Notes under the pieces: generated by a model
Seen by the model: only the letters and a program-made list of their open reading frames with translations
Told to the model about the DNA's origin: nothing
Database searches by the model: none
In this document: one piece after another, positions 18,743 to 27,625 of the stretch
Layout of the letters: every line of letters begins with the position of its first letter
Position numbering within the stretch: the stretch's first letter is position 1
Assembly (NCBI RefSeq): GCF_000735455.1
Contig: NZ_JMPS01000087.1
Span: forward strand, 186,001 to 250,000
Length of the DNA: 64,000 nt
Origin: Yokenella regensburgei ATCC 49455
GTDB lineage: Bacteria; Pseudomonadota; Gammaproteobacteria; Enterobacterales; Enterobacteriaceae
Reading direction: 5' to 3'
Made by a program: the position numbers and the translations under genes

Positions 18743-20962
18743 GTGCCGTGGATCCTGTTGCTCATCGTTGCGCTGTTCAGCGCACCACTTCAGGCGGTTT
18801 CCATTCCCGGAGTGACGACCACCAACAGTGCGCCCGCCGCCGCCGAGCCCGATGTGGCGCAAAAGAAAGCTGCCTATGCCGCGCTTGCCGACGTGCTGGA
18901 AAACGACGCGGCGCGTAAAGAGTTGATTGGTCAGCTCCGCCAGGCCGCTGCCACACCACCGGCGCAGCAGACGCCGAAGATAGTTCCGCCGGAAGTCAAA
19001 GAAGAGAAAACGGTACTGGAAAACGTCACCGACGTCAGCCGCCACTATGGCGACCTGCTCTCCTCTCGTTTTGCTCAGCTATGGCGCAATATCACTGACA
19101 CCTCGCACAGGCCCTTTAACTCACAAACGTTTACTAATGCCCTGACCCATTTTCTGCTGCTCGCCGGGCTGGTCTTTTTGTTTTACTGGCTCCTGCGCCT
19201 CGCCGCCCTGCCGCTGTATCGCAAAATGGGCTTCTGGGCACGGAAGAAAAACCGTGACCGTAGCAACTGGCTGCAGCTCCCGGCGATGATCATCGGCGCG
19301 TTTGTGTTTGATTTACTGCTGCTGGCGCTGACGCTGTTTGTTGGCCAGATGCTGAGCGACAATCTCAACGCCGGTAGCAGCACCATCGCCTTTCAACAAA
19401 GCCTGTTTCTCAACGCCTTCGCGCTCATTGAATTTTTCAAAGCGATTCTGCGGCTGATTTTCTGCCCTCGCGTACCGGAGCTGCGGCCGTTTAATGCCAC
19501 CAATGAAACCGCACGTTACTGGAATCTTCGCCTGAGCGCGCTCAGTAGTCTGATTGGCTACGGTCTGGTGGTCGCGGTTCCCATCATCTCAAATCAGGTA
19601 AACGTGAAGGTCGGCGCCCTGGCCAACGTGATTATCATGCTCTGCATTACCCTGTGGGCACTGTGGCTCATTTTTCGCAATAAGCAGCGGATCACCGAGG
19701 CGTTACTACATCTTGCTGACCGCTCGCTCGCCTTCTTCAGCCTGTTTATTCGTGCTTTTGCGCTGGTCTGGCACTGGCTCGCCAGCGCCTATTTTATCGT
19801 GCTGTTTTTCTTCTCGCTCTTTGACCCGGGCAATAGCCTGAAATTTATGATGGGGGCGACCGTGCACAGCCTCGCCATTATTGGGATTGCCGCCTTTGCA
19901 TCCGGAATTTTGTCGCGCTGGATTGCCAAACAGATAACCCTGTCGCCAGAAACCCAGCGTAACTATCCTGAACTGCAAAACCGCCTTAACGGCTGGCTCT
20001 CCGTGGCGTTGAAAGCGGCGCGCATTCTGCTGGTGTGCGCGGCAATTATGCTCTTGCTCAGCGCCTGGGGACTGTTTGATTTCTGGGAGTGGTTGCATCA
20101 CGGCGCCGGTGAGAAGACCGTCGACATCCTGCTGCGCATCGCGCTGATCCTCTTTTTCTCCGCCGTGGCCTGGACGGCGTTCGCCAGCCTGATTGAGAAC
20201 CGTCTGGTGTCCGATATACACGGACGCCCCCTGCCCAGCGCCCGGGCGCGTACCCTTCTGACCCTGTTTCGTAATGCACTGGCCGTTATCATCAGTACCA
20301 TTACCGTGATGATTGTGCTTTCCGAAATCGGGGTAAATATTGCCCCGCTGCTGGCGGGCGCCGGAGCGCTGGGGCTGGCAATTTCGTTTGGTGCACAGAC
20401 GCTGGTGAAGGACATCATCACCGGAATATTTATTCAGTTTGAGAACGGGATGAACACCGGCGATCTGGTGACCATTGGGCCGCTCACCGGCACCGTAGAG
20501 AAAATGTCGATTCGCTCGGTCGGCGTGCGCCAGGACACTGGGGCCTACCACATCATCCCGTGGTCATCGATAACGACCTTCGCCAACTTTGTCCGCGGCA
20601 TCGGCTCAGTGGTGGCCAACTACGATGTTGACCGACAGGAAGACACCGACAGCGCCAACCAGGCCCTGAAAGACGCCGTGTCGGCGCTGATGGAACAAGA
20701 GGAGATCCGTGGGCTGATTATCGGCGAGCCCACGTTTTCGGGACTGGTTGGCCTCACCAACACCGCGTTTACGCTGCGGGTATCGTTCACCACTCTGCCG
20801 TTGAAACAGTGGAGCGTACGCTATGCGCTCGACGCTCAGGTGAAAAGGCACTTCGATCTGGCTGGCATCCGCCCGCCGGTCCAAACGTATCAGATGCTGC
20901 CGTCGGCGGCGGTTCCGGGCGTTTTACACAACCCACCGCCGCCGCAGGAGCCCACCATTTAA
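18743..20962 (+). CDS. ybiO: Mechanosensitive channel YbiO (MscM)
   Basis: 739 residues, about the length of E. coli YbiO: signal-like N-terminus, a long periplasmic/linker part (30-130), many membrane helices, and the MscS core ([26 protein letters not shown], pore helix) followed by the beta domain with [16 protein letters not shown]. It opens under osmotic downshock. It starts with GTG at 18743, five bases after AGGGAGG. Its stop overlaps that of convergent rlmF in the shared TTAA. Confidence 0.93.
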   Translation: MPWILLLIVALFSAPLQAVSIPGVTTTNSAPAAAEPDVAQKKAAYAALADVLENDAARKELIGQLRQAAATPPAQQTPKIVPPEVKEEKTVLENVTDVSRHYGDLLSSRFAQLWRNITDTSHRPFNSQTFTNALTHFLLLAGLVFLFYWLLRLAALPLYRKMGFWARKKNRDRSNWLQLPAMIIGAFVFDLLLLALTLFVGQMLSDNLNAGSSTIAFQQSLFLNAFALIEFFKAILRLIFCPRVPELRPFNATNETARYWNLRLSALSSLIGYGLVVAVPIISNQVNVKVGALANVIIMLCITLWALWLIFRNKQRITEALLHLADRSLAFFSLFIRAFALVWHWLASAYFIVLFFFSLFDPGNSLKFMMGATVHSLAIIGIAAFASGILSRWIAKQITLSPETQRNYPELQNRLNGWLSVALKAARILLVCAAIMLLLSAWGLFDFWEWLHHGAGEKTVDILLRIALILFFSAVAWTAFASLIENRLVSDIHGRPLPSARARTLLTLFRNALAVIISTITVMIVLSEIGVNIAPLLAGAGALGLAISFGAQTLVKDIITGIFIQFENGMNTGDLVTIGPLTGTVEKMSIRSVGVRQDTGAYHIIPWSSITTFANFVRGIGSVVANYDVDRQEDTDSANQALKDAVSALMEQEEIRGLIIGEPTFSGLVGLTNTAFTLRVSFTTLPLKQWSVRYALDAQVKRHFDLAGIRPPVQTYQMLPSAAVPGVLHNPPPPQEPTI

Positions 20963-21885
20963 CGTGGGCGAGAGGCGAAGCGACGACGCTGCTCGTCGTT
21001 CATGAAACTCCAGGCAATAAAGCGGCTCTGCTTTTGCCCCTGGCTCATCTCTTTTTTAACCACCTTCACCGCCCCTGCTTCGGTCAGGGCGCGGTAAAGG
21101 AACGGCAGGTTGTCGCCACGTGATACCAGGGAGGTAAACCACATGACCTGGCGGCCAAACTGCTGGCTCTCGGCAATCATTTTGCTGATGAAAGCCACTT
21201 CGCCCCCTTCGCACCACAGCTCCTGCTGCTGACCGCCAAAGTTAGCGGCATCGTCTTTGTCCTGACCGAGGTTACGTCGTTTTCGCTCGCTGCCCTGGCG
21301 GACGGCGGCCTCAGAGTCGTGGAATGGCGGATTGCACATCGTCGCGTCGTACTGTTCATTCTTATGGATAATGCCGACGAGGATCGCCTCCGCTGATTTC
21401 TGTCGACGCAGACGGATCTGACGGCTTAACCCGGTATTACCGTTGACGATCGCCTGTGCACTGGCGAGCGCCTGGGCGTTAACTTCACTCCCGGTAAAAC
21501 GCCAGCCGTACTCATGTGCGCCAATCAGCGGATAGATGCAGTTTGCCCCGGTGCCAATATCCAGCACGCTGGCATTACGTGGAACCTCGCCTGCAGCTTC
21601 AGCCAACAGATCGGCAAGGTGGTGTACATAGTCGGCGCGCCCTGGCACCGGCGGGCAGAGGAATCCTTCAGGAATATCCCAGCTTGCAACCCCATAGAAG
21701 TGGCTCAGCAGCGCCTGGTTCAGCGCCTTTACCGCCTGCGGGTCGGCAAAATTAATCGTCTGTTCACCGGCCGGGTTCAGCGTCAGGAAAGGACGCAGGG
21801 CCGGGTTGGCCGCGCACAGCTCGGTGAGATCATAACGGTTCTGGTGACGATTTCGCGGGTGTAGTCCCGACTTCTGGGCTTTCAT
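20959..21885 (-). CDS. rlmF: 23S rRNA m6A1618 methyltransferase RlmF
   Basis: 308 residues, as in E. coli RlmF (YbiN). The SAM-binding motif is [15 protein letters not shown], the adenine-methylase motif is NPPFHDS, and basic stretches fit RNA binding. The frame is open to 21990, but AGGAGA stands just before the ATG at 21885 and the E. coli protein begins there ([14 protein letters not shown] versus [14 protein letters not shown]). Monocistronic. Confidence 0.95.
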   Translation of the reverse strand: MKAQKSGLHPRNRHQNRYDLTELCAANPALRPFLTLNPAGEQTINFADPQAVKALNQALLSHFYGVASWDIPEGFLCPPVPGRADYVHHLADLLAEAAGEVPRNASVLDIGTGANCIYPLIGAHEYGWRFTGSEVNAQALASAQAIVNGNTGLSRQIRLRRQKSAEAILVGIIHKNEQYDATMCNPPFHDSEAAVRQGSERKRRNLGQDKDDAANFGGQQQELWCEGGEVAFISKMIAESQQFGRQVMWFTSLVSRGDNLPFLYRALTEAGAVKVVKKEMSQGQKQSRFIAWSFMNDEQRRRFASRPR

Positions 21886-22069
21886 GGCATTCTCCTGTTT
21901 TCTGCGGCGTAAGATACCCGTTGCCCGCGGCGGGGTAAATAAATAGCGGTATCTCAGGGGGGATTGTTCAAAAAAACGCGGGATCTCCACTCATTTTTTG
22001 CGGCAATTCCCTCTTTGTGAGCACCTACACTTTTAGAGTACATCCCGTCGATACTGAGAGGTTGTCACC

Positions 22070-22333
22070 ATGAAAAGTCGTGTTGTGTTGATTGCTGCTG
22101 GTGCTCTCGCCCTGCTCTCCTTCGCTGCCCATGCGAAACCGCAGGAGCTGGATCCTGCCAACACCGGACAGCTACGTCCTGCCGGGACGGTCTCTGCAAC
22201 CGGCGCCAGCAACCTGGACGATTTGCAGGCTAAACTTGCTGCAAAAGCTCAGGCAGAAGGTGCCAAAGGCTATGTAATAACCGGTGCCAGCGGTGAGAAC
22301 AAAATGTTCGGCACCGCCACCATCTATAAATAG
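22070..22333 (+). CDS. mcbA: DUF1471 periplasmic protein McbA
   Basis: 87 residues: signal peptide ending HAKP/AHA near residue 22, then the DUF1471 (YhcN-like) fold. SGQLRPAGTVSATGASNL-type sequence and the end FGTATIYK match E. coli McbA (YbiM), which is linked to colanic-acid/biofilm mucoidy through MqsR-controlled McbR. YbiJ at 23003 is a paralogue. A GAGAGG-like site precedes the ATG. Confidence 0.85.
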   Translation: MKSRVVLIAAGALALLSFAAHAKPQELDPANTGQLRPAGTVSATGASNLDDLQAKLAAKAQAEGAKGYVITGASGENKMFGTATIYK

Positions 22334-22351
22334 CATTTCGTCCCCCGACCA

Positions 22352-22378
22352 GAATGCACCCTCCCGGCGGGTGCATTC
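22352..22378 (+). terminator. Hairpin after mcbA
   Basis: A perfect 10-bp stem, GAATGCACCC with GGGTGCATTC, and 7-base loop. No T run follows, so it may stabilise the 3' end rather than terminate. Confidence 0.5.
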
Positions 22379-22448
22379 CCTCCTTGATTGTGCAGAATTC
22401 GACCACATATTTAATTCGTACTGACTCACTCACCACAGGAGAACGCTC

Positions 22449-22715
22449 ATGGCTTCCGGCTGGGCAAATGACGATGCCGTACAACAGCAAATTGACAGCA
22501 CCATCGATGATGCGATCGCCCGCGTCAGAAACGACATTCCAAAGGGAAACAGCCTCAAATTTTGTGAAGAATGCGAAGCACCCATTCCGGAGGCACGCAG
22601 AGAGGCCATTCCAGGGGTACGCCTGTGCGTAAAATGCCAGCAGGAAAAAGATTTACACAACCATACATTTTCGGGATATAATCGCAGAGGTTCCAAGGAC
22701 AGCCAGCTTCGCTGA
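22449..22715 (+). CDS. ybiI: DksA/TraR-type zinc-finger protein YbiI
   Basis: 88 residues, as in E. coli YbiI. The C4 zinc finger is Cys39-Cys42 and Cys60-Cys63 (CEEC...CVKC). The end GYNRRGSKDSQLR is conserved. Its role is unknown; members of the family can act on RNA polymerase like DksA. CAGGAGAA precedes the ATG. In E. coli fiu and ybiX lie between mcbA and ybiI; here only 115 bases do. Confidence 0.92.
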   Translation: MASGWANDDAVQQQIDSTIDDAIARVRNDIPKGNSLKFCEECEAPIPEARREAIPGVRLCVKCQQEKDLHNHTFSGYNRRGSKDSQLR

Positions 22716-23002
22716 CGTCAATTTACCTAAAATGACAGAATCGATGAGGGGATTTACAAGCACGGTTTTTGGCAAAAATAGTCGCAATCTGTGCCCTTTT
22801 TGAGCCTGGAAGATTGTCTCACCATCGATCGCCCGCAGCGGGAAAAATAATTTATTAATAATCAGTAAATTATTTAAGATTCAAATTATTTGATTAAGAC
22901 TGTCAACGCTATTCGATTTTCTCCCTCGCAGAAAAACGTGATACTCATCACATCGACGAGACATCGTCCCCTGAACAGAACACAACCTGCGAGAACAAAA
23001 TT

Positions 23003-23263
23003 ATGAAAAACATTAAATATGCTGTTGCTGCTATCGCCCTCACCACTCTGTCCTTCGGTGCTTTCGCTGCAGAAGCCGTTTCCCCGGCTCAGGCTCAGAG
23101 CATGAACAAAATTGGTGTCGTTTCTGCTGAAGGCGCAAGCACGCTGGATGGTCTGGAAGCGAAACTGGCTGAGAAAGCCGCCGCTGCAGGTGCTACCGGT
23201 TACAGCATCACCTCTGCTAACTCCAACAACAAAGTTAGCGGTACTGCGGTTATCTACAAATAA
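23003..23263 (+). CDS. ybiJ: DUF1471 periplasmic protein YbiJ
   Basis: 86 residues with signal peptide ending FAAEA near residue 22. The mature part (MNKIGVVSAEGASTLDGLEAKLAEK in two pieces, end SGTAVIYK) is nearly identical to E. coli YbiJ. The family has small stress-induced periplasmic or surface proteins; YbiJ has no firm role. A 287-base leader without another gene precedes it. A strong terminator follows. Confidence 0.92.
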   Translation: MKNIKYAVAAIALTTLSFGAFAAEAVSPAQAQSMNKIGVVSAEGASTLDGLEAKLAEKAAAAGATGYSITSANSNNKVSGTAVIYK

Positions 23264-23306
23264 GTTGTATACCCTCTGATTGACCCCACTGTTATTACCC
23301 TTGCTT

Positions 23307-23336
23307 GCCCGTCCCTGCCACAGGACGGGCTTTTTT
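23307..23336 (+). terminator. Terminator of ybiJ
   Basis: GCCCGTCC (23307-23314) pairs with GGACGGGC (23323-23330), then T6. It abuts the end of convergent adeQ. Confidence 0.9.
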
Positions 23337-23338
23337 AT

Positions 23339-24673
23339 TTAATCCACCAGCACAATCTTCAGCGCAAACAAGAGCGCTACGATCACCACGCAGGCATTGA
23401 TATCCCGCCAGCGGCCGGTACAGAGCTTCATCACGCAGTAGCTGATAAATCCCAGCGCAATCCCTTCGGTAATTGAAAACGTAAATGGCATCATCACCGC
23501 GGTGACAAATGCGGGCACTGCTTCAGTGAGATCGTCCCACATGACCCGCGCCAGGCTTGAGGTCATCAGGACACCCACGTAAATCAGCGCTCCAGCCGTG
23601 GCATAGCCTGGCACCATTTCCGCCAGCGGCGACAAAAAGATCATCAGTAAGAAAAGCCCGCCGGTGACCACTGCTGTTAGTCCGGTTCGCCCACCCACGG
23701 CTACCCCGGCGGTACTTTCAATAAAGGCGGTCACCGACGATGTACCGATAAACGCCCCGGCCATCGAACTTGCGCTGTCGACATACAGCGCCCGATGCAT
23801 TTGCGGGAATTTACCGTGCTTATCCATCAATCCGGCTTTATCAGTAACCCCTATCAGGGTGCCGGAGGAATCGAACAAATTAATCAGCATGAAAGAAAAA
23901 ATAATGCCCAGCAGATCCAGCGACAGTGCGCCTCTGATATCGATTTCACCAATAACCCCGCCAATTGCCGGAGGAACGGAATAGACGCCCTGGAAATGGA
24001 CGTCGCCGTACCAAAGCCCAAGGCCGGAGGTAATAATAATGGCGACCAGCACCGCGGCGTGAAACTGGCGTGAGGCGAGTACCGCAATAATAAAAAAGCC
24101 GACAACGCCCAGCACCACGCTGTGCGAACTTAAATCACCGATGGCAACCAGCGTATCTTTATTCGCGATGATCACCCCGGAATTCTTAAGCCCCATCAGC
24201 GCGATAAATAAACCTATTCCGCTGGTGATACCAATACGCAGGCAGAGTGGAATATTCGCAATCATCCAGTAGCGAATTCGCAACAGCGTTAATAAAAAAA
24301 GCCCCACGGCGCCCCAGAAAATAGCCCCCATTCCTGTCTGCCAGCTGATACCCATGGCTCCCACCACCACAAACGCGAAAAAGGCGTTAAGGCCCATTGC
24401 GGGAGCCAACGCTACCGGGAGACGGGCAATCAGCCCCATCGCGATACTGCCCACTCCGGCAATCAGACAGGTCGTCACAAATACCACACGCGTGTCCATA
24501 TGCGCCGCCCCGAGGATCTGCGGGTTGACGAATACGATGTACACCATCGTCAGAAAGGTAGTAATACCGGCGATAGTTTCCGTTCGAACCGAAGTGCCAT
24601 AATGCGCTAATTTAAAATAACGCTGCAGCCAGCCAGGATTCTGCTGTGAAAGCAAATTAATATCATTATTCAT
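23339..24673 (-). CDS. adeQ: Adenine permease AdeQ (NCS2 family)
   Basis: 444-residue inner-membrane protein of the AzgA-like NCS2 group. Landmarks: GITTFLTMVYIVFVNPQILGAA, APAMGLNAFFAFVVV, FDSSGTLIGVTDKAG and GTSSVTAFIESTAGVAVGGRTGL. It follows E. coli AdeQ (YicO), a high-affinity adenine:H+ symporter, rather than AdeP. I chose the ATG at 24673 (MNNDINLL) because AdeQ starts there; the frame is open to 24712. It is divergent from ade, and both form a salvage module that in E. coli lies elsewhere. Confidence 0.9.
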   Translation of the reverse strand: MNNDINLLSQQNPGWLQRYFKLAHYGTSVRTETIAGITTFLTMVYIVFVNPQILGAAHMDTRVVFVTTCLIAGVGSIAMGLIARLPVALAPAMGLNAFFAFVVVGAMGISWQTGMGAIFWGAVGLFLLTLLRIRYWMIANIPLCLRIGITSGIGLFIALMGLKNSGVIIANKDTLVAIGDLSSHSVVLGVVGFFIIAVLASRQFHAAVLVAIIITSGLGLWYGDVHFQGVYSVPPAIGGVIGEIDIRGALSLDLLGIIFSFMLINLFDSSGTLIGVTDKAGLMDKHGKFPQMHRALYVDSASSMAGAFIGTSSVTAFIESTAGVAVGGRTGLTAVVTGGLFLLMIFLSPLAEMVPGYATAGALIYVGVLMTSSLARVMWDDLTEAVPAFVTAVMMPFTFSITEGIALGFISYCVMKLCTGRWRDINACVVIVALLFALKIVLVD

Positions 24674-24757
24674 GTTCTTACCCATTGATCCGAGTGATGT
24701 ATCTATTTTCAAAGGAGAAATTTATTTTCCTTTTTACGCGACACAACGCCTGGCTTC

Positions 24758-24773
24758 AGTGATTAAGGTCACA
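24758..24773. promoter_or_regulatory. CRP-like site between adeQ and ade
   Basis: AGTGA-TTAAGG-TCACA differs from the CRP consensus TGTGA-N6-TCACA by one base. It lies in the divergent promoter region. Confidence 0.5.
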
Positions 24774-24869
24774 GCCACTTATTTAATTAACTCGTAAACT
24801 GTTCCAGAAAATTATTTATTTTCATCACAGCAATAATCAATTTGATAAAATCATAATGAGAATTGAGAC

Positions 24870-26636
24870 ATGGAAAATTATATTCATGGATGTCCCAACA
24901 CGATAAACCGTGATGAATTACTGACATTACTGGCCGTTTCTCGCGGTGATGCGGTTGCCGATTATATTATTGAGAATGTCACCCTGCTTGATCTGGTGAA
25001 CGGCGGTGAGATTGCCGGTCCCATTGTGATAAAAGGCCGCTGGATAGCCGGTATCGGTGAAGCGTATGAGGATGCCCCTGCCCGTCAGCGAATTGACGCA
25101 CAGCACGCGGTCGCGGTGCCGGGCTTCATCGATGCTCATCTGCATATTGAGTCGAGCATGATGACCCCGGTTACCTTCGAAACCGCTACCCTGCCTCGCG
25201 GTCTGACAACGCTTGTGTGCGACCCCCACGAAATCGTCAACGTGATGGGAGAGTCGGGGCTGGCGTGGTTTCTACGCTGCGCCGAACAGTCTCACCAGAA
25301 TCAATACGTGCAGATAAGCTCGTGCGTTCCTGCGTTGGCCGGGAGCGACGTCAACGGTGCCGACTTCCCCCTTGAACAGATGTTACGCTATCGCCACCAT
25401 CCGCTGGTTGCCGGGATAGGTGAAGTCATGGATTTTCCGGCAACCATTGCCGGAAGCAGCGCACTACTCGATAAGCTTGACGCCTTCCGTCACCTGACTC
25501 TCGACGGCCACAGCCCGATGCTGAGCGGCAAGGCGCTGAATGCCTATATCGCCGCCGGTATTGAAAACTGTCATGAATCACACACGCTGGCTGAAGGACG
25601 GGAAAAGCTCGCCCTCGGCATGGCATTGATGATCCGTGAAGGCTCTGCGGCACACAATCTGGATGCCCTCGCGCCGCTTATCACCGATTTCAGCAGCCCC
25701 CAGTGCTTGCTCTGCACCGACGACCGAAACCCGTGGGAAATCGCCCATGAAGGGCATATTGATGCGCTAATACGTCGTCTGATTCAGCATCACCATATTG
25801 CCCCACACCTCGCCTATCGCGTGGCCAGTTGGTCTACCGCCCGGCATTACGGCTTTAAGCATCTGGGGCTACTGGCGCCAGGAAAGCAGGCCGACATCGT
25901 GTTGCTGAGCGACGTAGAAGCAGTAGAAATTCAGCAGGTCTGGATGAAGGGTAAACCGGTTGACGAACGACTGTTGCAACAGGAAGAAGCCCAGCGTCTG
26001 CAGGCTACAACACCACCGCTGGCGAACACGGTAAGGCGCAAACCGGTACAGGCCGAGGATTTCAAATTTACCTTTGTCAGCGGAAAGCATTACAGGGTGA
26101 TGGAGCTAATCCCCGGCGAACTCATCACCCGGGCCGGGGTTTGTCAGCGCACCGAAACCGGCTTCGATCGCGAGGATATCTGCTTTCTCGCGGTACTTGA
26201 CCGTTACGGTCATGAACTCCCGCCAGCGCTCGGGCTGATAAGCGGCTTTTCGCTTGAAAATGGCGCACTGGCCGCCACGGTAAGCCATGACAGCCACAAC
26301 ATCGTGGTGATGGGACGTGATACGAAAGAGATGGCTATCGCCGTCAATCAGGTGATCCACGACGGCGGTGGGCTTTGCGTGGTGCAGCATCAGCAGGTCG
26401 TGAGCCACCTGCCGCTGCCCATTGCCGGGCTGATGAGCAGCGAGCCCGCAGACGTACTGGCGCAAGAGATCGACGCGCTGAAAGCTGCCTGCAGGCGCTG
26501 CGGTATCCCGCTGAACGAACCTTTTATCCAGATGGCGTTTCTGTCGCTGCCGGTGATCCCCTCACTGAAACTCACCAGCAAGGGGCTGTTCGACGTTGAT
26601 ACGTTTACCTTCACGCCGCTGGAGGTCGCCCACTAA
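24870..26636 (+). CDS. ade: Adenine deaminase
   Basis: 588 residues, the same length as E. coli Ade (YicP). Converts adenine to hypoxanthine and ammonia. Amidohydrolase metal ligands are in [14 protein letters not shown]; the family motifs [26 protein letters not shown] and [14 protein letters not shown] are intact. It is divergent from adeQ, with a CRP-like site between. E. coli carries this pair near uhpT, so it sits here at a different place. It ends convergently with ybiB, leaving four bases. Confidence 0.95.
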   Translation: MENYIHGCPNTINRDELLTLLAVSRGDAVADYIIENVTLLDLVNGGEIAGPIVIKGRWIAGIGEAYEDAPARQRIDAQHAVAVPGFIDAHLHIESSMMTPVTFETATLPRGLTTLVCDPHEIVNVMGESGLAWFLRCAEQSHQNQYVQISSCVPALAGSDVNGADFPLEQMLRYRHHPLVAGIGEVMDFPATIAGSSALLDKLDAFRHLTLDGHSPMLSGKALNAYIAAGIENCHESHTLAEGREKLALGMALMIREGSAAHNLDALAPLITDFSSPQCLLCTDDRNPWEIAHEGHIDALIRRLIQHHHIAPHLAYRVASWSTARHYGFKHLGLLAPGKQADIVLLSDVEAVEIQQVWMKGKPVDERLLQQEEAQRLQATTPPLANTVRRKPVQAEDFKFTFVSGKHYRVMELIPGELITRAGVCQRTETGFDREDICFLAVLDRYGHELPPALGLISGFSLENGALAATVSHDSHNIVVMGRDTKEMAIAVNQVIHDGGGLCVVQHQQVVSHLPLPIAGLMSSEPADVLAQEIDALKAACRRCGIPLNEPFIQMAFLSLPVIPSLKLTSKGLFDVDTFTFTPLEVAH

Positions 26637-26640
26637 GCCG

Positions 26641-27606
26641 CTACCAGTTTTCGGCGACGCGGGCCAGACCCGCGTCGAGGGTTGCCACTTCTCCGGCCGC
26701 CAGCAAGCAGCAGGCCAGCTGAATTTTCAGGGAGTGCGGTACCGGCTCGCTCCCGGTGACGCAGCGTTCAATCCAGCGGGCGGTGACCAGCGGATCTTTT
26801 GATTCTGGCAACGCTACCCCGGCGTTGTCTGCCAGCTGACGCTCCACCAGTACCTTCACCCCTTGCGCGTCAATCAGGTTAATCTGCGGACAGCGCTGTG
26901 GGTTGGCGTACACCTCGCCTTCGGTACCGTGCATCAGCAGGCCACGCCCGCAGATATCGCTAAAGAAGGTCGCGACACGCTGAATATATTCCGGATGTGA
27001 GACGCTCGACAGCCGCAGCGCGGCGTCTTCAGCAAACGGCGTGGCAAGCTTCGCCAGCGTATGTGCACTGTTACGCACCCCCATCCGCCAGCGCATACCC
27101 AGCTGTTTCTCCATCGGCGGGCACAGCGCGCTAATCGGCATATACACCGGCTGATGGCCTTCGAGCTTCGCCTGCGCCTGGCCGGCGTGTCGGGTGGCTT
27201 CAACGCCTAATAGTTCGAAAATGGTTTCCGTCAGTACACGGGTGGGATCTTCGCTAACGCCGTGTACCACCACCGGGAAGCCAAGTTTGTTCAACAGCAT
27301 CGCGAGCAGCGGCGTCAGGTTGGCCTGTTTACGCGCGCCGTTATAGCTCGGAATGACGACGGGCACAGGTTTGTTAACCGGCGGCGTCAGGCTAATGGTT
27401 TGCTGCTGCATGGCTTCATAAAACCCACGCATTTCCGCCTCGCCTTCGCCCTTCACCCGCAGGGCGATAAGGATCCCGCCCATTTCGAGATCCGGGACTT
27501 CATCGTTGAGCATTCTGGTGTATAAACCGCGTGCGGTATCAATATCCAAATCGCGGGCATGGTTCTTCCCTCGCCCCACTTCTTTAATGATTTTGCGGTA
27601 ATCCAT
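26641..27606 (-). CDS. ybiB: TrpD2-type nucleic-acid-binding protein YbiB
   Basis: 321 residues with the fold of anthranilate phosphoribosyltransferase (TrpD2 subgroup), as in E. coli YbiB, which binds nucleic acid and is induced with dinG under LexA. Landmarks: VVIPSYNGARKQANLTPL, GFPVVVHGVSEDPTRV, MHGTEGEVYANPQ. AAGGAGG precedes the ATG. It starts 19 bases after dinG and is the second gene of that operon. Confidence 0.94.
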   Translation of the reverse strand: MDYRKIIKEVGRGKNHARDLDIDTARGLYTRMLNDEVPDLEMGGILIALRVKGEGEAEMRGFYEAMQQQTISLTPPVNKPVPVVIPSYNGARKQANLTPLLAMLLNKLGFPVVVHGVSEDPTRVLTETIFELLGVEATRHAGQAQAKLEGHQPVYMPISALCPPMEKQLGMRWRMGVRNSAHTLAKLATPFAEDAALRLSSVSHPEYIQRVATFFSDICGRGLLMHGTEGEVYANPQRCPQINLIDAQGVKVLVERQLADNAGVALPESKDPLVTARWIERCVTGSEPVPHSLKIQLACCLLAAGEVATLDAGLARVAENW

Positions 27607-27625
27607 GGATCCTCCTTGCCTGAGG

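Noticed and set aside
19706-20551. 281-codon minus-strand frame inside ybiO
   Set aside because: Antisense to conserved MscS core; composition is low-complexity and basic.
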